Positions 37,301 to 45,709 of a stretch of 64,000 nucleotides of DNA are shown one piece after another. Position numbers and translations under genes: made by a program. Under the pieces are notes generated by a model. It saw only the letters and a program-made list of their open reading frames with translations, did no database searches and had not been told where the DNA came from. Where the stretch lies: positions 1 through 64,000 of the forward strand of contig CALTTG010000006.1 in the NCBI GenBank assembly GCA_943908475.1, read 5' to 3'. The DNA comes from an uncultured Burkholderiales bacterium (GTDB lineage: Bacteria > Pseudomonadota > Gammaproteobacteria > Burkholderiales > Burkholderiaceae_C). Within the stretch, counting starts at the first letter, position 1; each line of letters begins with the position of its first letter.

Positions 37301-40290
37301 GCCTGGGCCAGACCCACACCGCCGTCGCCTTGCGCGACTACGAACAAGCCCTGGGCCTGGCGGCCTCCAGCAGCGAAGACACCAACCCCTTGAAGGTGGC
37401 CGACAAGCAGGCAGCGTATCAAGTGAGCACACCCGGCGACGACGATGCTGGCCCCAGCCTGCAGGCCCTGATCAAAGCCCGCCGCGACCAGCGTCGGGAC
37501 ATGGCCGCGCGGGCGCCTGGCGCGCAGGCCATCGAAGTCGTCAATGCCCATGAAAACAACCTCAAGGGCATGAGCGTGAACATCCCCCGAGGCAAATTCA
37601 ATGTGGTCACAGGGGTGTCGGGCTCGGGCAAGTCGACCTTGGCGTTCGACATCCTCTTCAACGAAGGCCAGCGCCGCTACTTGGAATCGCTGAACGCCTA
37701 TGCGCGCTCGCTGGTGCAGCCCGCCGGCCGCCCCGAGGTCGATGCCGTCTATGGCATCCCGCCCACCGTGGCCATTGAGCAGCGCCTGTCGCGAGGGGGG
37801 CGCAAAAGCACCGTGGGCACCACCACCGAGGTGCATCACTTCCTGCGCCTGCTGTACGTCAAGCTGGGCGTGCAGCACTGCACCCAATGCTGCGACAGCG
37901 ATGGCCACCCGGTGCCCGTGCTGCCCCAAACCCCTGAAGCCATCGCGGCCCAATGGGTGCGTGAATACAAGGGCCAGCACATCGGCCTGCTGGCCCCCCT
38001 GGTGGTCAACCGCAAGGGCATCTACACCGAGCTGGCCAAGTGGGCCTCGTCGAGGGGCTTCACGCACCTGCGGGTCGACGGTGAGTTCCTGCCCTCCGAG
38101 GGCTGGGGTACCGCCAAAGGCCCCAAGATCGACCGTTACCGCGAGCACACCATCGAGCTGCCGGTGGGCGACCTCCTGGTCACGCCCGAGAACGAAGGCA
38201 GGCTGCGCGAATTGCTGGCCACGGCGCTGGAACACGGCAAGGGCGTGGTGCACCTGCTGAGCCCCCTCGATGGCCTGGCCGATGCCCTGACCCAAGGCAA
38301 GTCGACCCTGCACATGGGCCGCGTGAAGGTGTTCAGCACCGAACGCGCCTGCCCCAGTTGCGGCACCAGCTACCCGGAACTGGACCCGCGCCTGTTCAGC
38401 TACAACAGCAAACACGGCTGGTGCCCAGACTGTGTGGGCACGGGCCTGGCCCTGACGCGCGATCAGCGCAAGGCCCTGGACGACTCCCAGATGGGCGAAG
38501 ACAAAGGCCGTGATTCGGGCCGAGAGAAAACCTTCGCCGAGCCGGACATGGATGACCTGGAAGACGCCGTCTGTGGCACCTGCCAAGGGGCTCGCCTGAA
38601 CCCGGTGGCCCGCGCCGTTCGACTGGTGGGCCCCGGCCGGGGGCACAGCATCGCCGAACTCTCGGCCTTGTCGGTGAAAGACGCCCGCAAGTGGTCGGAC
38701 AAGCTCAAGCTCGACGGCCGCGAAGCGACCATCGCCCGAGACATCGTGAGCGAAATCAAGAGCCGCCTGGCGTTCATGGAGCAAGTGGGTCTGGGTTACC
38801 TGAGCCTGGACCGCGCGGCCCCGACCCTCTCGGGCGGCGAGGCCCAGCGGATTCGACTGTCGGCGCAACTCGGCAGCAACCTGCAAGGGGTGTGCTACGT
38901 GCTGGACGAGCCCACCATTGGCCTGCACCCGCGAGACAACCAGTTGCTGCTCGATGCCCTGCACACCCTGGGCCAGTCGGGCAACACGCTGGTGGTGGTG
39001 GAACACGACGAAGACACCATTCGCCGCGCCGAACACGTCATCGACATCGGCCCGGGTGCCGGGGTGCGTGGCGGCACGGTGGTGGCCCAAGGCACGGTGG
39101 CCGATGTGATGGCCGCAGAAGGCTCGGTCACGGGGCGCTGCCTGCGCAGCCCCATGGTGCACCCACTGGCTGGCGCTCGCGCCCACGCGGGTGCTGAGGC
39201 CGGCCGTGACGCCGTCGACACCCGGCGCCCCATCGATGCCAGCGTGCCGCAACTCACGGTGCACAAGGCCCGCCTGCACAACCTGCGCGACGTGACCGTA
39301 TCCGTGCCCCTCAAGCGCCTGGTGGCCGTGACCGGGGTGTCGGGCTCGGGCAAATCCACCCTGGCGCGCGATGTGCTGCTGGCCAATGTGCAAACGGCCG
39401 TGAGCATCCCACCCAAGCAACGCGCCACAAAGCAACCCGCCTGGGTCGGCTGCGATGGCATCGACGGCTGGGGCGCGGTCGACCGCGTGCTGGAGGTCGA
39501 CCAGACCCCGATTGGCAAGACCCCGCGTTCCTGCCCCGCCACCTACATCGGCTTCTGGGACACCATCCGCAAGCTGTTTGCCGACACGCTGGAAGCCCGC
39601 GCACGCGGCTGGGCCGCCGGCCGCTTCAGCTTCAACACCGGTGAAGGCCGCTGCCCCGATTGCGAGGGCCAGGGCATCCGCACCATCGAAATGGCCTTCC
39701 TGCCCGATGTGAAGGTGCACTGCGACACCTGCAACGGCATGCGCTTCAACCCCGAAACCCTGGCCGCCACCTGGCGCGGCAAGCACATCGGCGACGTGCT
39801 CAAGATGGAAGTGGACGAAGCCGTGGAGTTCTTCGCGGCCATGCCCTCGATCTCGCACCCGCTCAAACTGCTTCAGGACGTGGGCCTGGGCTACCTGACC
39901 CTGGGCCAGCCCTCGCCCACGCTGTCGGGCGGCGAGGCCCAGCGCATCAAACTGGTGACGGAACTCAGCAAGGTGCGCGACGAAGTCGGCAAACGTGGCC
40001 AGAAGGCTCCGCACACGCTGTATGTGCTCGACGAGCCCACCGTGGGCCTGCACATGAACGATGTGGAAAAGCTCATCCGCGTGCTGCACCGCCTGGTCGA
40101 CGGCGGCCACAGCGTGGTCGTGATCGAACACGACCTCGATGTGATCGCCGAGGCCGACTGGGTGATCGACATGGGCCCCGAAGGCGGCACGGGCGGCGGC
40201 AAGGTGGCTGCGGCCGGCACGCCCGAGCACCTGGTGGCCAAGGCCACGCACACAGGTGTGGCGCTGGGGCCAGTGCTGGGGCGCAAGTGA
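34390..40290 (+). CDS. uvrA: Tandem (double-length) UvrA excinuclease ABC subunit A
   Basis: 1,966 residues, about twice normal UvrA. Four ATP-binding cassettes are visible: Walker A GPSGSGKSS near residue 30 and GVSGSGKST near 671, 1,075 and 1,650; ABC signatures LSGGEVQR near 520 and LSGGEAQR near 865, 1,480 and 1,844. Each half also has UvrA zinc modules, e.g. CPTCGGSGFEHVE...CPDC in half one and CPDCEGQGI...CDTC in half two. The halves (about 1-985 and 1,045-1,966) are joined by a low-conservation linker. All four Walker and signature motifs look intact. Such fused UvrA proteins occur in betaproteobacteria; whether this is the repair UvrA or a paralogue beside a canonical one elsewhere cannot be told. 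Start: ATG giving MSDIRIRGARQHN. Confidence 0.93.
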   Translation: MSDIRIRGARQHNLKNLDLDIRTGELTVVTGPSGSGKSSLVFDTLYAEGQRRYVETFSAYARQFLDRMDRPAVDRVEGVPPAIAIDQTNPVRTSRSTVGTMTELNDHLKLLFARAGRLFDQDTGQPVQEDSPASVYRTLLERCSATPGGRRVVITFAAELPANTSPAQMEEWLSASGFSKVQAQRPLSRADGSERLVLDVVADRFRIGADPSGADLDRPRVMEALEVAFKRGSGHITVYALPESGQEAEPELWRYSSGLHCPDSGRRYSTPTPGMFSFNSAAGACPHCRGFGRVIGVDWGLVIPDGRKTLRNGAIKTIQTPAWEEIQTDLIKHAGDAGIPRDTAWSQMTPEHKQWVIQGDPTYKGNWNKQWYGLTRFFEYLETKAYKMHIRVLLSKYRSYTTCPHCDGARLQLESLMWRLGTQADADAVLAPSLRTLPKGAALTRTVLEGLPGLNLHDIMLLPISQLQRFFSFVTLPGADQAHGDHEALKLLLDEIRTRLKYLVDVGLGYLTLDRQSRTLSGGEVQRINLTTALGTSLVNTLFVLDEPSIGLHPRDMDRINVAMQRLVDAGNTLVVVEHDPAVMLAADRIIDLGPGPGHQGGRIVFDGTPEDLKQAETLTGAYLGARRTIGMGKRRPVEDHTPRLILQGARQHNLKNLNIDIPLQRLVGVTGVSGSGKSTLVQDILHPALLRHFGLATESPGEHDDLLGADWLSAVNFVDQSPIGKTARSNPASYVGAFDAVRTLFAVTPLARERKYTAGTFSFNAGTGRCPTCGGSGFEHVEMQFLSDVYLRCPDCDGTRFRAEVREVTIERLNRALSISDVLELTVAEALKLFAQDVDVARALQPLADVGLDYVKLGQPVPTLSGGEAQRLKLAGHLVESAAQASKSGQRMAKKGTLFMFDEPTTGLHFDDIAKLMRAFGRLLDAGHSIVLIEHNLDVIRACDWLIELGPEGGDAGGQLVATGAPEQVRLGQTHTAVALRDYEQALGLAASSSEDTNPLKVADKQAAYQVSTPGDDDAGPSLQALIKARRDQRRDMAARAPGAQAIEVVNAHENNLKGMSVNIPRGKFNVVTGVSGSGKSTLAFDILFNEGQRRYLESLNAYARSLVQPAGRPEVDAVYGIPPTVAIEQRLSRGGRKSTVGTTTEVHHFLRLLYVKLGVQHCTQCCDSDGHPVPVLPQTPEAIAAQWVREYKGQHIGLLAPLVVNRKGIYTELAKWASSRGFTHLRVDGEFLPSEGWGTAKGPKIDRYREHTIELPVGDLLVTPENEGRLRELLATALEHGKGVVHLLSPLDGLADALTQGKSTLHMGRVKVFSTERACPSCGTSYPELDPRLFSYNSKHGWCPDCVGTGLALTRDQRKALDDSQMGEDKGRDSGREKTFAEPDMDDLEDAVCGTCQGARLNPVARAVRLVGPGRGHSIAELSALSVKDARKWSDKLKLDGREATIARDIVSEIKSRLAFMEQVGLGYLSLDRAAPTLSGGEAQRIRLSAQLGSNLQGVCYVLDEPTIGLHPRDNQLLLDALHTLGQSGNTLVVVEHDEDTIRRAEHVIDIGPGAGVRGGTVVAQGTVADVMAAEGSVTGRCLRSPMVHPLAGARAHAGAEAGRDAVDTRRPIDASVPQLTVHKARLHNLRDVTVSVPLKRLVAVTGVSGSGKSTLARDVLLANVQTAVSIPPKQRATKQPAWVGCDGIDGWGAVDRVLEVDQTPIGKTPRSCPATYIGFWDTIRKLFADTLEARARGWAAGRFSFNTGEGRCPDCEGQGIRTIEMAFLPDVKVHCDTCNGMRFNPETLAATWRGKHIGDVLKMEVDEAVEFFAAMPSISHPLKLLQDVGLGYLTLGQPSPTLSGGEAQRIKLVTELSKVRDEVGKRGQKAPHTLYVLDEPTVGLHMNDVEKLIRVLHRLVDGGHSVVVIEHDLDVIAEADWVIDMGPEGGTGGGKVAAAGTPEHLVAKATHTGVALGPVLGRK

Positions 40291-40448
40291 CCGACAAAGC
40301 ATCGAAATGTCCAAGACAAAAATCGTGGAAAAATCGAACAACTGAAAAATCACGTCACAGCATCACTTGAGACCCAGCAAAACGCTCAAGTTTGATCTGG
40401 ACATGGCGAAATCCGAGACGTTGTTCCACCCACCGTCGAAAGTTCCCC

Positions 40449-42005
40449 ATGCGCCAAAACCTGCCCGTGACGCAACGCGAATACGACTTCCCGGCCGATG
40501 CGACGCTGATGTCCAGCACCGACACGCACAGCCGCATCACCTACGCCAACGAAGCCTTCATCCGGCTGAGCGGCTTCGAACGAGAGGAATTGCTGGGTCA
40601 GCCCCACAACATGGTGCGCCACCCTGACATGCCCGTCGAAGCCTTTGCCGACATGTGGGCCTCGCTCAAAGCGGGCATGTCGTGGACGGCACTGGTCAAA
40701 AACCGCCGCAAGGACGGTGATCACTACTGGGTGCGGGCCAATGCCACCCCCGTGGTGCGCAAGGGCCAGGTGGTGGGCTACATGTCGGTGCGCACGAAGC
40801 CCAGCCGCGAAGAAGTGGCCGAAGCCGAACGCACCTACAAGGCGTTCAGGGAGCAAAGGGCAGGCACCCTCGCCTTTCACCGTGGTCTCATCGTCCACAA
40901 AGGGTGGATGAAGTGGCGCTCGATTCCGCAAACCATGTCGATTCGTTGGCGTTTGCGCCTGGCCCTGACCATCACCGCTGGCGTCGCGCTGTTGGCCGCA
41001 CACCTGCTGGGGCTGGACAGCCAGAGTGTCTGGGGCCTGGCCGGCGTGCTGGTGGTCGCCAACCTGGTCAAAATCTTGTGGCTGGAGCAGCAAATCGCCA
41101 ACCCGCTGGACCAGGTGCTCAAGCAGGCTCAAAGCGTGGCGGCCGGGCAAGCGGGCGAGAACCTGCATTTCAACCGCGTCGATGAAATTGGCATGCTGAT
41201 GCGGGCGGTGAACCAGGCGGGGCTGAACCTGAAATCGTTGGTGGACGACGTGGGCGGCCAAGTCGCCGGGGTGCGAAGCGCCAGCGACGAGATCGCGAGC
41301 GGCAACCAAGACCTCAGCCAACGCACCGACCTGACGGCGGCCCAGCTGCAACAAACCGCCTCGTCGATGACCCAGATGACCTCCACCGTGAGGGCCAACA
41401 CCGACACCGCGCGCCAAGCCACCTTGTTGGCCAGCCAGGCCAGCGAGGCCGCCAGCCATGGGGGTGATGTGGTCGGTCATGTGGTGGAGACCATGACCGA
41501 AATCAGCGCCAGCTCACGTCGCATTTCGGACATCATCAGCGTGATCGATGGCATTGCCTTTCAGACCAACATCCTGGCGCTCAATGCCGCCGTGGAAGCC
41601 GCCCGAGCGGGCGAGCAGGGGCGCGGTTTCGCCGTGGTGGCCACCGAGGTGCGCAGCCTGGCACAACGCTCAGCCGACGCCGCCCGGGAAATCAAAAGCC
41701 TGATCCAGGCCAGTGTCGAGCGAGTCGAGCAGGGCAATGCGCAAGTCGACAAGGCCGGGCAGGCCATGGACGACATCGTGCTCAAGGTCAAAGAAGTCAC
41801 TGCGCTGATCGACCAGATCAGCCAAGCCTCCACCGAACAGATCACCGGCATCGACCAGGTCAATGCCGCCGTGACGCAACTGGACGACGCCACCCAGCAA
41901 AACGCCACCTTGGTCCAGCAATCCACCCAGGCCGCAGGTCACTTGCAGACTCAGGCCTCACGCCTGGCCGAGGCCATCGCGGTGTTCAAGCTGACGCCAA
42001 CCTGA
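40449..42005 (+). CDS. aer: Aer-like energy-taxis receptor (PAS + methyl-accepting domain)
   Basis: 518 residues. N-terminal PAS domain (about 10-120) with the Aer FAD-pocket sequence NMVRHPDMP and VKNRRKDGDHYWVRANATPV. A central membrane region has two hydrophobic stretches (about 175-215), followed by a HAMP-like segment and a chemoreceptor signalling domain with IDGIAFQTNILALNAAVEAA and EQGRGFAVVATEVRSLAQRS. No periplasmic sensor domain, so it senses redox or electron transport internally. C-terminal pentapeptide absent. Start at the ATG giving MRQNLPVTQ; 19 open upstream codons are not family-like. Confidence 0.93.
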   Translation: MRQNLPVTQREYDFPADATLMSSTDTHSRITYANEAFIRLSGFEREELLGQPHNMVRHPDMPVEAFADMWASLKAGMSWTALVKNRRKDGDHYWVRANATPVVRKGQVVGYMSVRTKPSREEVAEAERTYKAFREQRAGTLAFHRGLIVHKGWMKWRSIPQTMSIRWRLRLALTITAGVALLAAHLLGLDSQSVWGLAGVLVVANLVKILWLEQQIANPLDQVLKQAQSVAAGQAGENLHFNRVDEIGMLMRAVNQAGLNLKSLVDDVGGQVAGVRSASDEIASGNQDLSQRTDLTAAQLQQTASSMTQMTSTVRANTDTARQATLLASQASEAASHGGDVVGHVVETMTEISASSRRISDIISVIDGIAFQTNILALNAAVEAARAGEQGRGFAVVATEVRSLAQRSADAAREIKSLIQASVERVEQGNAQVDKAGQAMDDIVLKVKEVTALIDQISQASTEQITGIDQVNAAVTQLDDATQQNATLVQQSTQAAGHLQTQASRLAEAIAVFKLTPT

Positions 42006-42026
42006 ATGTCCTAAAACCGAGCTGGC

Positions 42027-42755
42027 TCACACATCACGGCGGCGGCGATGTGCACTCCAGCAGAGTCCTGCCGCCGCAGTCGCAACCAGCAGGACGGTGC
42101 CAGGTTCGGGCACGTTGTGTGCAGTTCTGTAACGAAGATCGTCCATCACGAGGTACTGCTGGCCCGCAGGTGCGTTTTCGGTGAAGCGGATTTCATCGAA
42201 TGACTTGCCGTTGGATTCAAAGGACAAAAAGCCAGCCCTTAAATTGCTGCTGTTGGCAAAAATGCGACCGTTAATTTGTGCAGTGGACGACGTCAAGCCG
42301 ACATAGGGAATTGCCGAACTCAAGTAGCTTCCAATGACAACGCCATCGTTGAGCAATTCGAACGTGCTAGTGCGCGCAGACATCGCTTGGTAGACGTTGA
42401 GCGAGACACTTTCCACATCGTGGTCAAAGCTGATGCTGAATCGATCGATCAGGCTGTTGGTTTGGCAGTTGGGACCGAATGTATTCAGGGAGTTCCCGTT
42501 GATGCCGTAGTGCCTCCATACAGAATGGTTGTAGTCGCAACTGTTGGCGCGAAGCGTGCCATCAAAAACCACACCCTCTGCAGCAAATTGATCGCGAACC
42601 GTGGCGTTGCGCGCCAGCGTGCCTTGAGACTCGAAATCTACGACGTTCGTGTGGTCCTGTAGCCCCACGGTCGACCAGACCACGATGGGCGACGCCACAG
42701 TCGCATCAACGGCGCAAGCCAACAACACAGCAACAGCAGAGATTCGAACGGTCAT
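42027..42755 (-). CDS. PEP-CTERM sorting-domain protein
   Basis: 242 residues. N-terminal signal peptide (VRISAVAVLLACAVDATVAS) and a C-terminal sorting tail: VPEPGTVLLVATAAAGLCWS followed by AHRRRRDV, i.e. PEP motif, TM helix, basic cluster. The body is beta-rich (DRFSISFDHDVESVSLNVYQ, MDDLRYR) with two cysteines in the first half and no enzyme motif. Processed by an exosortase at the PEP motif; no exosortase gene is in this window. A Shine-Dalgarno AGGAG 8 nt before the ATG at 42755 sets the start. Converges on the aer gene. Confidence 0.9.
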   Translation of the reverse strand: MTVRISAVAVLLACAVDATVASPIVVWSTVGLQDHTNVVDFESQGTLARNATVRDQFAAEGVVFDGTLRANSCDYNHSVWRHYGINGNSLNTFGPNCQTNSLIDRFSISFDHDVESVSLNVYQAMSARTSTFELLNDGVVIGSYLSSAIPYVGLTSSTAQINGRIFANSSNLRAGFLSFESNGKSFDEIRFTENAPAGQQYLVMDDLRYRTAHNVPEPGTVLLVATAAAGLCWSAHRRRRDV

Positions 42756-42966
42756 GAGGCTCACTCCTAATTTGTAACAAATGTTATCAGCACCAAGACA
42801 ACTCAGACCATCCCTGAAGCGTGGGTGACGCCCGGTAATACTTCACAGGCTGTCCAGACATCGAGCGGGCTTCACACGACATCGCGATAGCTTTCCCAGC
42901 CAGCGACATTTTCGTACCGCAACTCGAGGCACGGTGGACCGATGAAGGGCATCCCTCTGGCTTGAA

Positions 42967-43944
42967 TCACTCCATGCGCAATCCGTGCGCCCACAGGGTC
43001 AAGCTGACCAGGGCCACGGCAGTGGTCAGCCAGATGACACGCGCGACCAGCGTGGCATCGGCCCCCTCTCGCTCGGCCAGCATGGACACATTGCTGGCCG
43101 ACGGCAACGCTGCCGCCAACACCAAGGCCACCCATCCGGCGCGAGACACCGCCAAGCCCTGCGCTTGCACCACCACGCCGAGCCCGAGGACCAGGGCGGG
43201 GTGCACCCCCAACTTCAACACCGTGGGCCACCACAGGCGGCGCCAGGGCACACCCGACGGCCCCGAGGTTGGCGACTGCATGTGCGCACGCGCCAAGATC
43301 GCCCCCAGCGTGAACAAGGCCGCCGGCGTGGCCGAACGGCCCAGCAAGTCCAGCGTGCGGTTCACCACGTCAGGGACCGACACATGGGCCTCGCCCACTG
43401 CCATGCCAAGTGCCATCGACCACAGCAGGGGGTTGCGCAGCGCGCCAGCCAGCGAGGCCCGAGCCGCCTGCCAGGGTCCGCCCTGCCCCGCACCCGGTGA
43501 CCGAGCGTGCGACCACGCAAGGCAGCACGAACTGAACACCACGATGTCGATGACCAGGGTGGCCATCAGCGGTCCGGCCGCTTGCGGCCCCAGCAGGCCG
43601 GTGAGCAGGGGCAGCCCCAGAAAGCCCGTGTTCGGAAACACCATGACCAGGGCCGCGAGACCGCCGTCGCGGCGGGACACGCCCTGCCGCACGGTCCACC
43701 ACAAGGCCAGCCCCAGGACCAGCGCCCCGGCGACCCCGTACACCCCCAACAGCACCCACAAGCCCGGCTGATGCAAGGCGCCGCTGGCCCCCAGGCGAAA
43801 CAGCATCGCCGGCAAGCCGAAGTACAGCACGAACACCGTCAGGGCCCCGATGCCCTCCAAGGGCAAGAGGCGACTGCGCGCCGACCCCCACCCCAGGGCC
43901 ACCAGGACAAAGAAAGGCGCAAACAGCGTCAGCAAATCTCCCAT
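42967..43944 (-). CDS. AEC (auxin efflux carrier) family transporter
   Basis: 325 residues, about ten hydrophobic helices in two halves. Family features: LTLFAPFFVLVALGWGSARS at the N-terminus, GALTVFVLYFGLPAMLFRLG, VMVFPNTGFLGLPLLTGLLG (conserved N-x-G-F-x-G-x-P) and the second half with TPAALFTLGAILARAHM. Inner-membrane secondary transporter for carboxylates or similar (MdcF/YfdV-like). Substrate unknown. The msrQ stop lies 12 nt beyond its start, on the same strand. Confidence 0.9.
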   Translation of the reverse strand: MGDLLTLFAPFFVLVALGWGSARSRLLPLEGIGALTVFVLYFGLPAMLFRLGASGALHQPGLWVLLGVYGVAGALVLGLALWWTVRQGVSRRDGGLAALVMVFPNTGFLGLPLLTGLLGPQAAGPLMATLVIDIVVFSSCCLAWSHARSPGAGQGGPWQAARASLAGALRNPLLWSMALGMAVGEAHVSVPDVVNRTLDLLGRSATPAALFTLGAILARAHMQSPTSGPSGVPWRRLWWPTVLKLGVHPALVLGLGVVVQAQGLAVSRAGWVALVLAAALPSASNVSMLAEREGADATLVARVIWLTTAVALVSLTLWAHGLRME

Positions 43945-43956
43945 GGTCCGACCAGG

Positions 43957-44562
43957 TCAGGCGCCCACCCGGCTGCTGTACCGGCCAAAGCGCCAACCCA
44001 GCAGACCCGCCAGGATCAAGGCGTACACCGACACCTCGGCGTAATCGTTTTTGCCCGACTTCATCCAGAAGAAATGCAACAGGGTCAGCACCGCCACGGC
44101 ATACACCAGTTTGTGCAGCCACTGCCAGCGCCTGCCGCCCAGGGCTCGAACGGCGCTGTTGAAGGAGGTCAGCGCCAAGGGGGTCATCAACAAGAACGCC
44201 AGGGCCCCCACGAGGATGAAATTGCGTTTGAAGAGGTCTTTGACGATGTCATCCAGCACCAGGCCTTTGTCCAGCCAGGCGTAGGCCAGCACATGCACCA
44301 AGGCATACACAAAGGCGGTCACACCCAGGGCGCGCCGAAAGCGCAACAACGCTGGCAGGGACAAGATCGTTCGAAGCGGGGAGATGGCCAGCGTGGCCCA
44401 CAACCAGCGCAAGGCCCATTCACCGGTTTCGTGCACCAGCTTTTCAGCCGGGTTGGCCCCCAGTCGATCGGCCCATCCCGCCCCCAGCAAGCCCAGCATG
44501 GGCAAGGCGCACACCAGCCACAGCGCAGGCTTGGCCAGAGGGTGCAACAACCACTTCGTCAT
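43957..44562 (-). CDS. msrQ: Haem-binding membrane subunit MsrQ (YedZ)
   Basis: 201 residues, about six transmembrane helices with haem-ligand histidines visible in LVHETGEWALRW, FVYALVHVLAYAW and RWQWLHKLVYAVAVLTLLHF. Passes quinone-derived electrons to periplasmic MsrP. Follows msrP by 19 nt on the minus strand and is cotranscribed. Start at the ATG giving MTKWLLHPLAK; the upstream open extension overlaps the msrP gap. Confidence 0.93.
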   Translation of the reverse strand: MTKWLLHPLAKPALWLVCALPMLGLLGAGWADRLGANPAEKLVHETGEWALRWLWATLAISPLRTILSLPALLRFRRALGVTAFVYALVHVLAYAWLDKGLVLDDIVKDLFKRNFILVGALAFLLMTPLALTSFNSAVRALGGRRWQWLHKLVYAVAVLTLLHFFWMKSGKNDYAEVSVYALILAGLLGWRFGRYSSRVGA

Positions 44563-44581
44563 CGGTGTCCACACTTTCCCA

Positions 44582-45613
44582 TCAATACCACTTGCGCAGG
44601 TCCATGCCCGCGTACAAACGCCCCACTTGGGCCTCATAACCATTGAACATCAACGTGGGCTTGCGGGGCGCAAAGAAACCAGCGTCACCAATGCGCCGTT
44701 CGGTGGCCTGCGACCAACGCGGATGGTCCACCTTGGGGTTCACGTTGGAGTAAAACCCATACTCGCTGGGTGCCGCCTTTGTCCATGACGACACCGGCTC
44801 GCGTTCGACCAGTCGAATGCGCACGATGCTCTTGGCGCTCTTGAACCCATATTTCCAGGGCACCACCAGGCGCATCGGCGCGCCATTCTGGTTGGGCAAG
44901 ACCTCGCCGTACAGGCCAAAGGCCATCAGGGTCAGGGGGTGCATGGCCTCGTCCATGCGCAGGCCCTCCACATAGGGCCAATCCAACACCGACGAGCGCA
45001 CCCCCGGCATTTGCTTGGGGTCAGCCAGCGAGTGGAACTCCACGTACTTCGCCTTCGAGGTCGGCTGCACGGTCTTGAGCAGGGTCGACAGCGAGTACCC
45101 CACCCACGGGATCACCATCGACCAGCCTTCGACGCAGCGCAAACGGTAAATGCGCTCCTCCATGGCGCCCAGCTTGAGCATGTCGTCCAGGCCCAAGGTG
45201 ATGGGCTTGTCGACCTCGCCCTCAATGCGCACGGTCCACGGGCGCGTCTTGAGGGTGTGGGCCCGCTCAGCAGGGTCATCCTTGCCGGTGCCGAATTCAT
45301 AGAAGTTGTTGTAGCTGGTGACGTCTTGATAGGGCGTGGGCTGGTCCATCACCACCGCCCCGGGCACCGCGCTGCGCACGCCCGGCAACGCGGCCAATTT
45401 GCCCGGACGCTTCACCCCGGCCGACGACTGTGCCCAGGCCTGCTCACCCGACCACCCCATGCCCGTGGCCACCGCCCCGCCCAGCACCGCCGACGCGCGC
45501 AGCCATCGGCGGCGGTCTTCGTAAACCTCGCGAGGCGTGATTTCGCTGGGCACCGGGTGGATCAGACCGCTGTCGGGGTGCAACCCATGTCGAGAGGTGC
45601 GGATGATCGTCAT
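44582..45613 (-). CDS. msrP: Periplasmic methionine sulfoxide reductase, molybdopterin subunit MsrP
   Basis: 343 residues with a Tat signal (EDRRRWLRASAVLGGAVATG, cut after AWAQ). Molybdopterin (Mo-MPT) oxidoreductase fold: TSYNNFYEFGTGKDDPAERA, Mo-ligand C160 in YRLRCVEGWSMVIPWVGYSL and APMRLVVPWKYGFKSAKSIV. Reduces oxidised methionines of envelope proteins with electrons from MsrQ. Ribosome-binding CAGGAG precedes the ATG at 45613. Complete. Confidence 0.95.
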   Translation of the reverse strand: MTIIRTSRHGLHPDSGLIHPVPSEITPREVYEDRRRWLRASAVLGGAVATGMGWSGEQAWAQSSAGVKRPGKLAALPGVRSAVPGAVVMDQPTPYQDVTSYNNFYEFGTGKDDPAERAHTLKTRPWTVRIEGEVDKPITLGLDDMLKLGAMEERIYRLRCVEGWSMVIPWVGYSLSTLLKTVQPTSKAKYVEFHSLADPKQMPGVRSSVLDWPYVEGLRMDEAMHPLTLMAFGLYGEVLPNQNGAPMRLVVPWKYGFKSAKSIVRIRLVEREPVSSWTKAAPSEYGFYSNVNPKVDHPRWSQATERRIGDAGFFAPRKPTLMFNGYEAQVGRLYAGMDLRKWY

Positions 45614-45709
45614 GCAAGACTCCTGAAAGGTGTGGGCATGATGCCCCAAACACAGAGGCACCACACCCACGTCGTCCAAGCCCCCAGTTTCCTGACAACC
45701 CTGAACGCG

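Noticed and set aside
36424..40353. 1,309-codon open frame on the minus strand opposite uvrA
   Set aside because: It is an antisense shadow caused by GC-rich third positions. Its product is His/Gln/Ala-rich with no domain. Similar long antisense frames lie opposite glmS (12114-14141) and tkt (54988-57012).
42872..42949. Small minus-strand frame MPFIGPP...YRDVV between the PEP-CTERM and AEC genes
   Set aside because: 26 codons, no properly spaced ribosome-binding site and no recognised family. The 210-nt gap shows nothing else.
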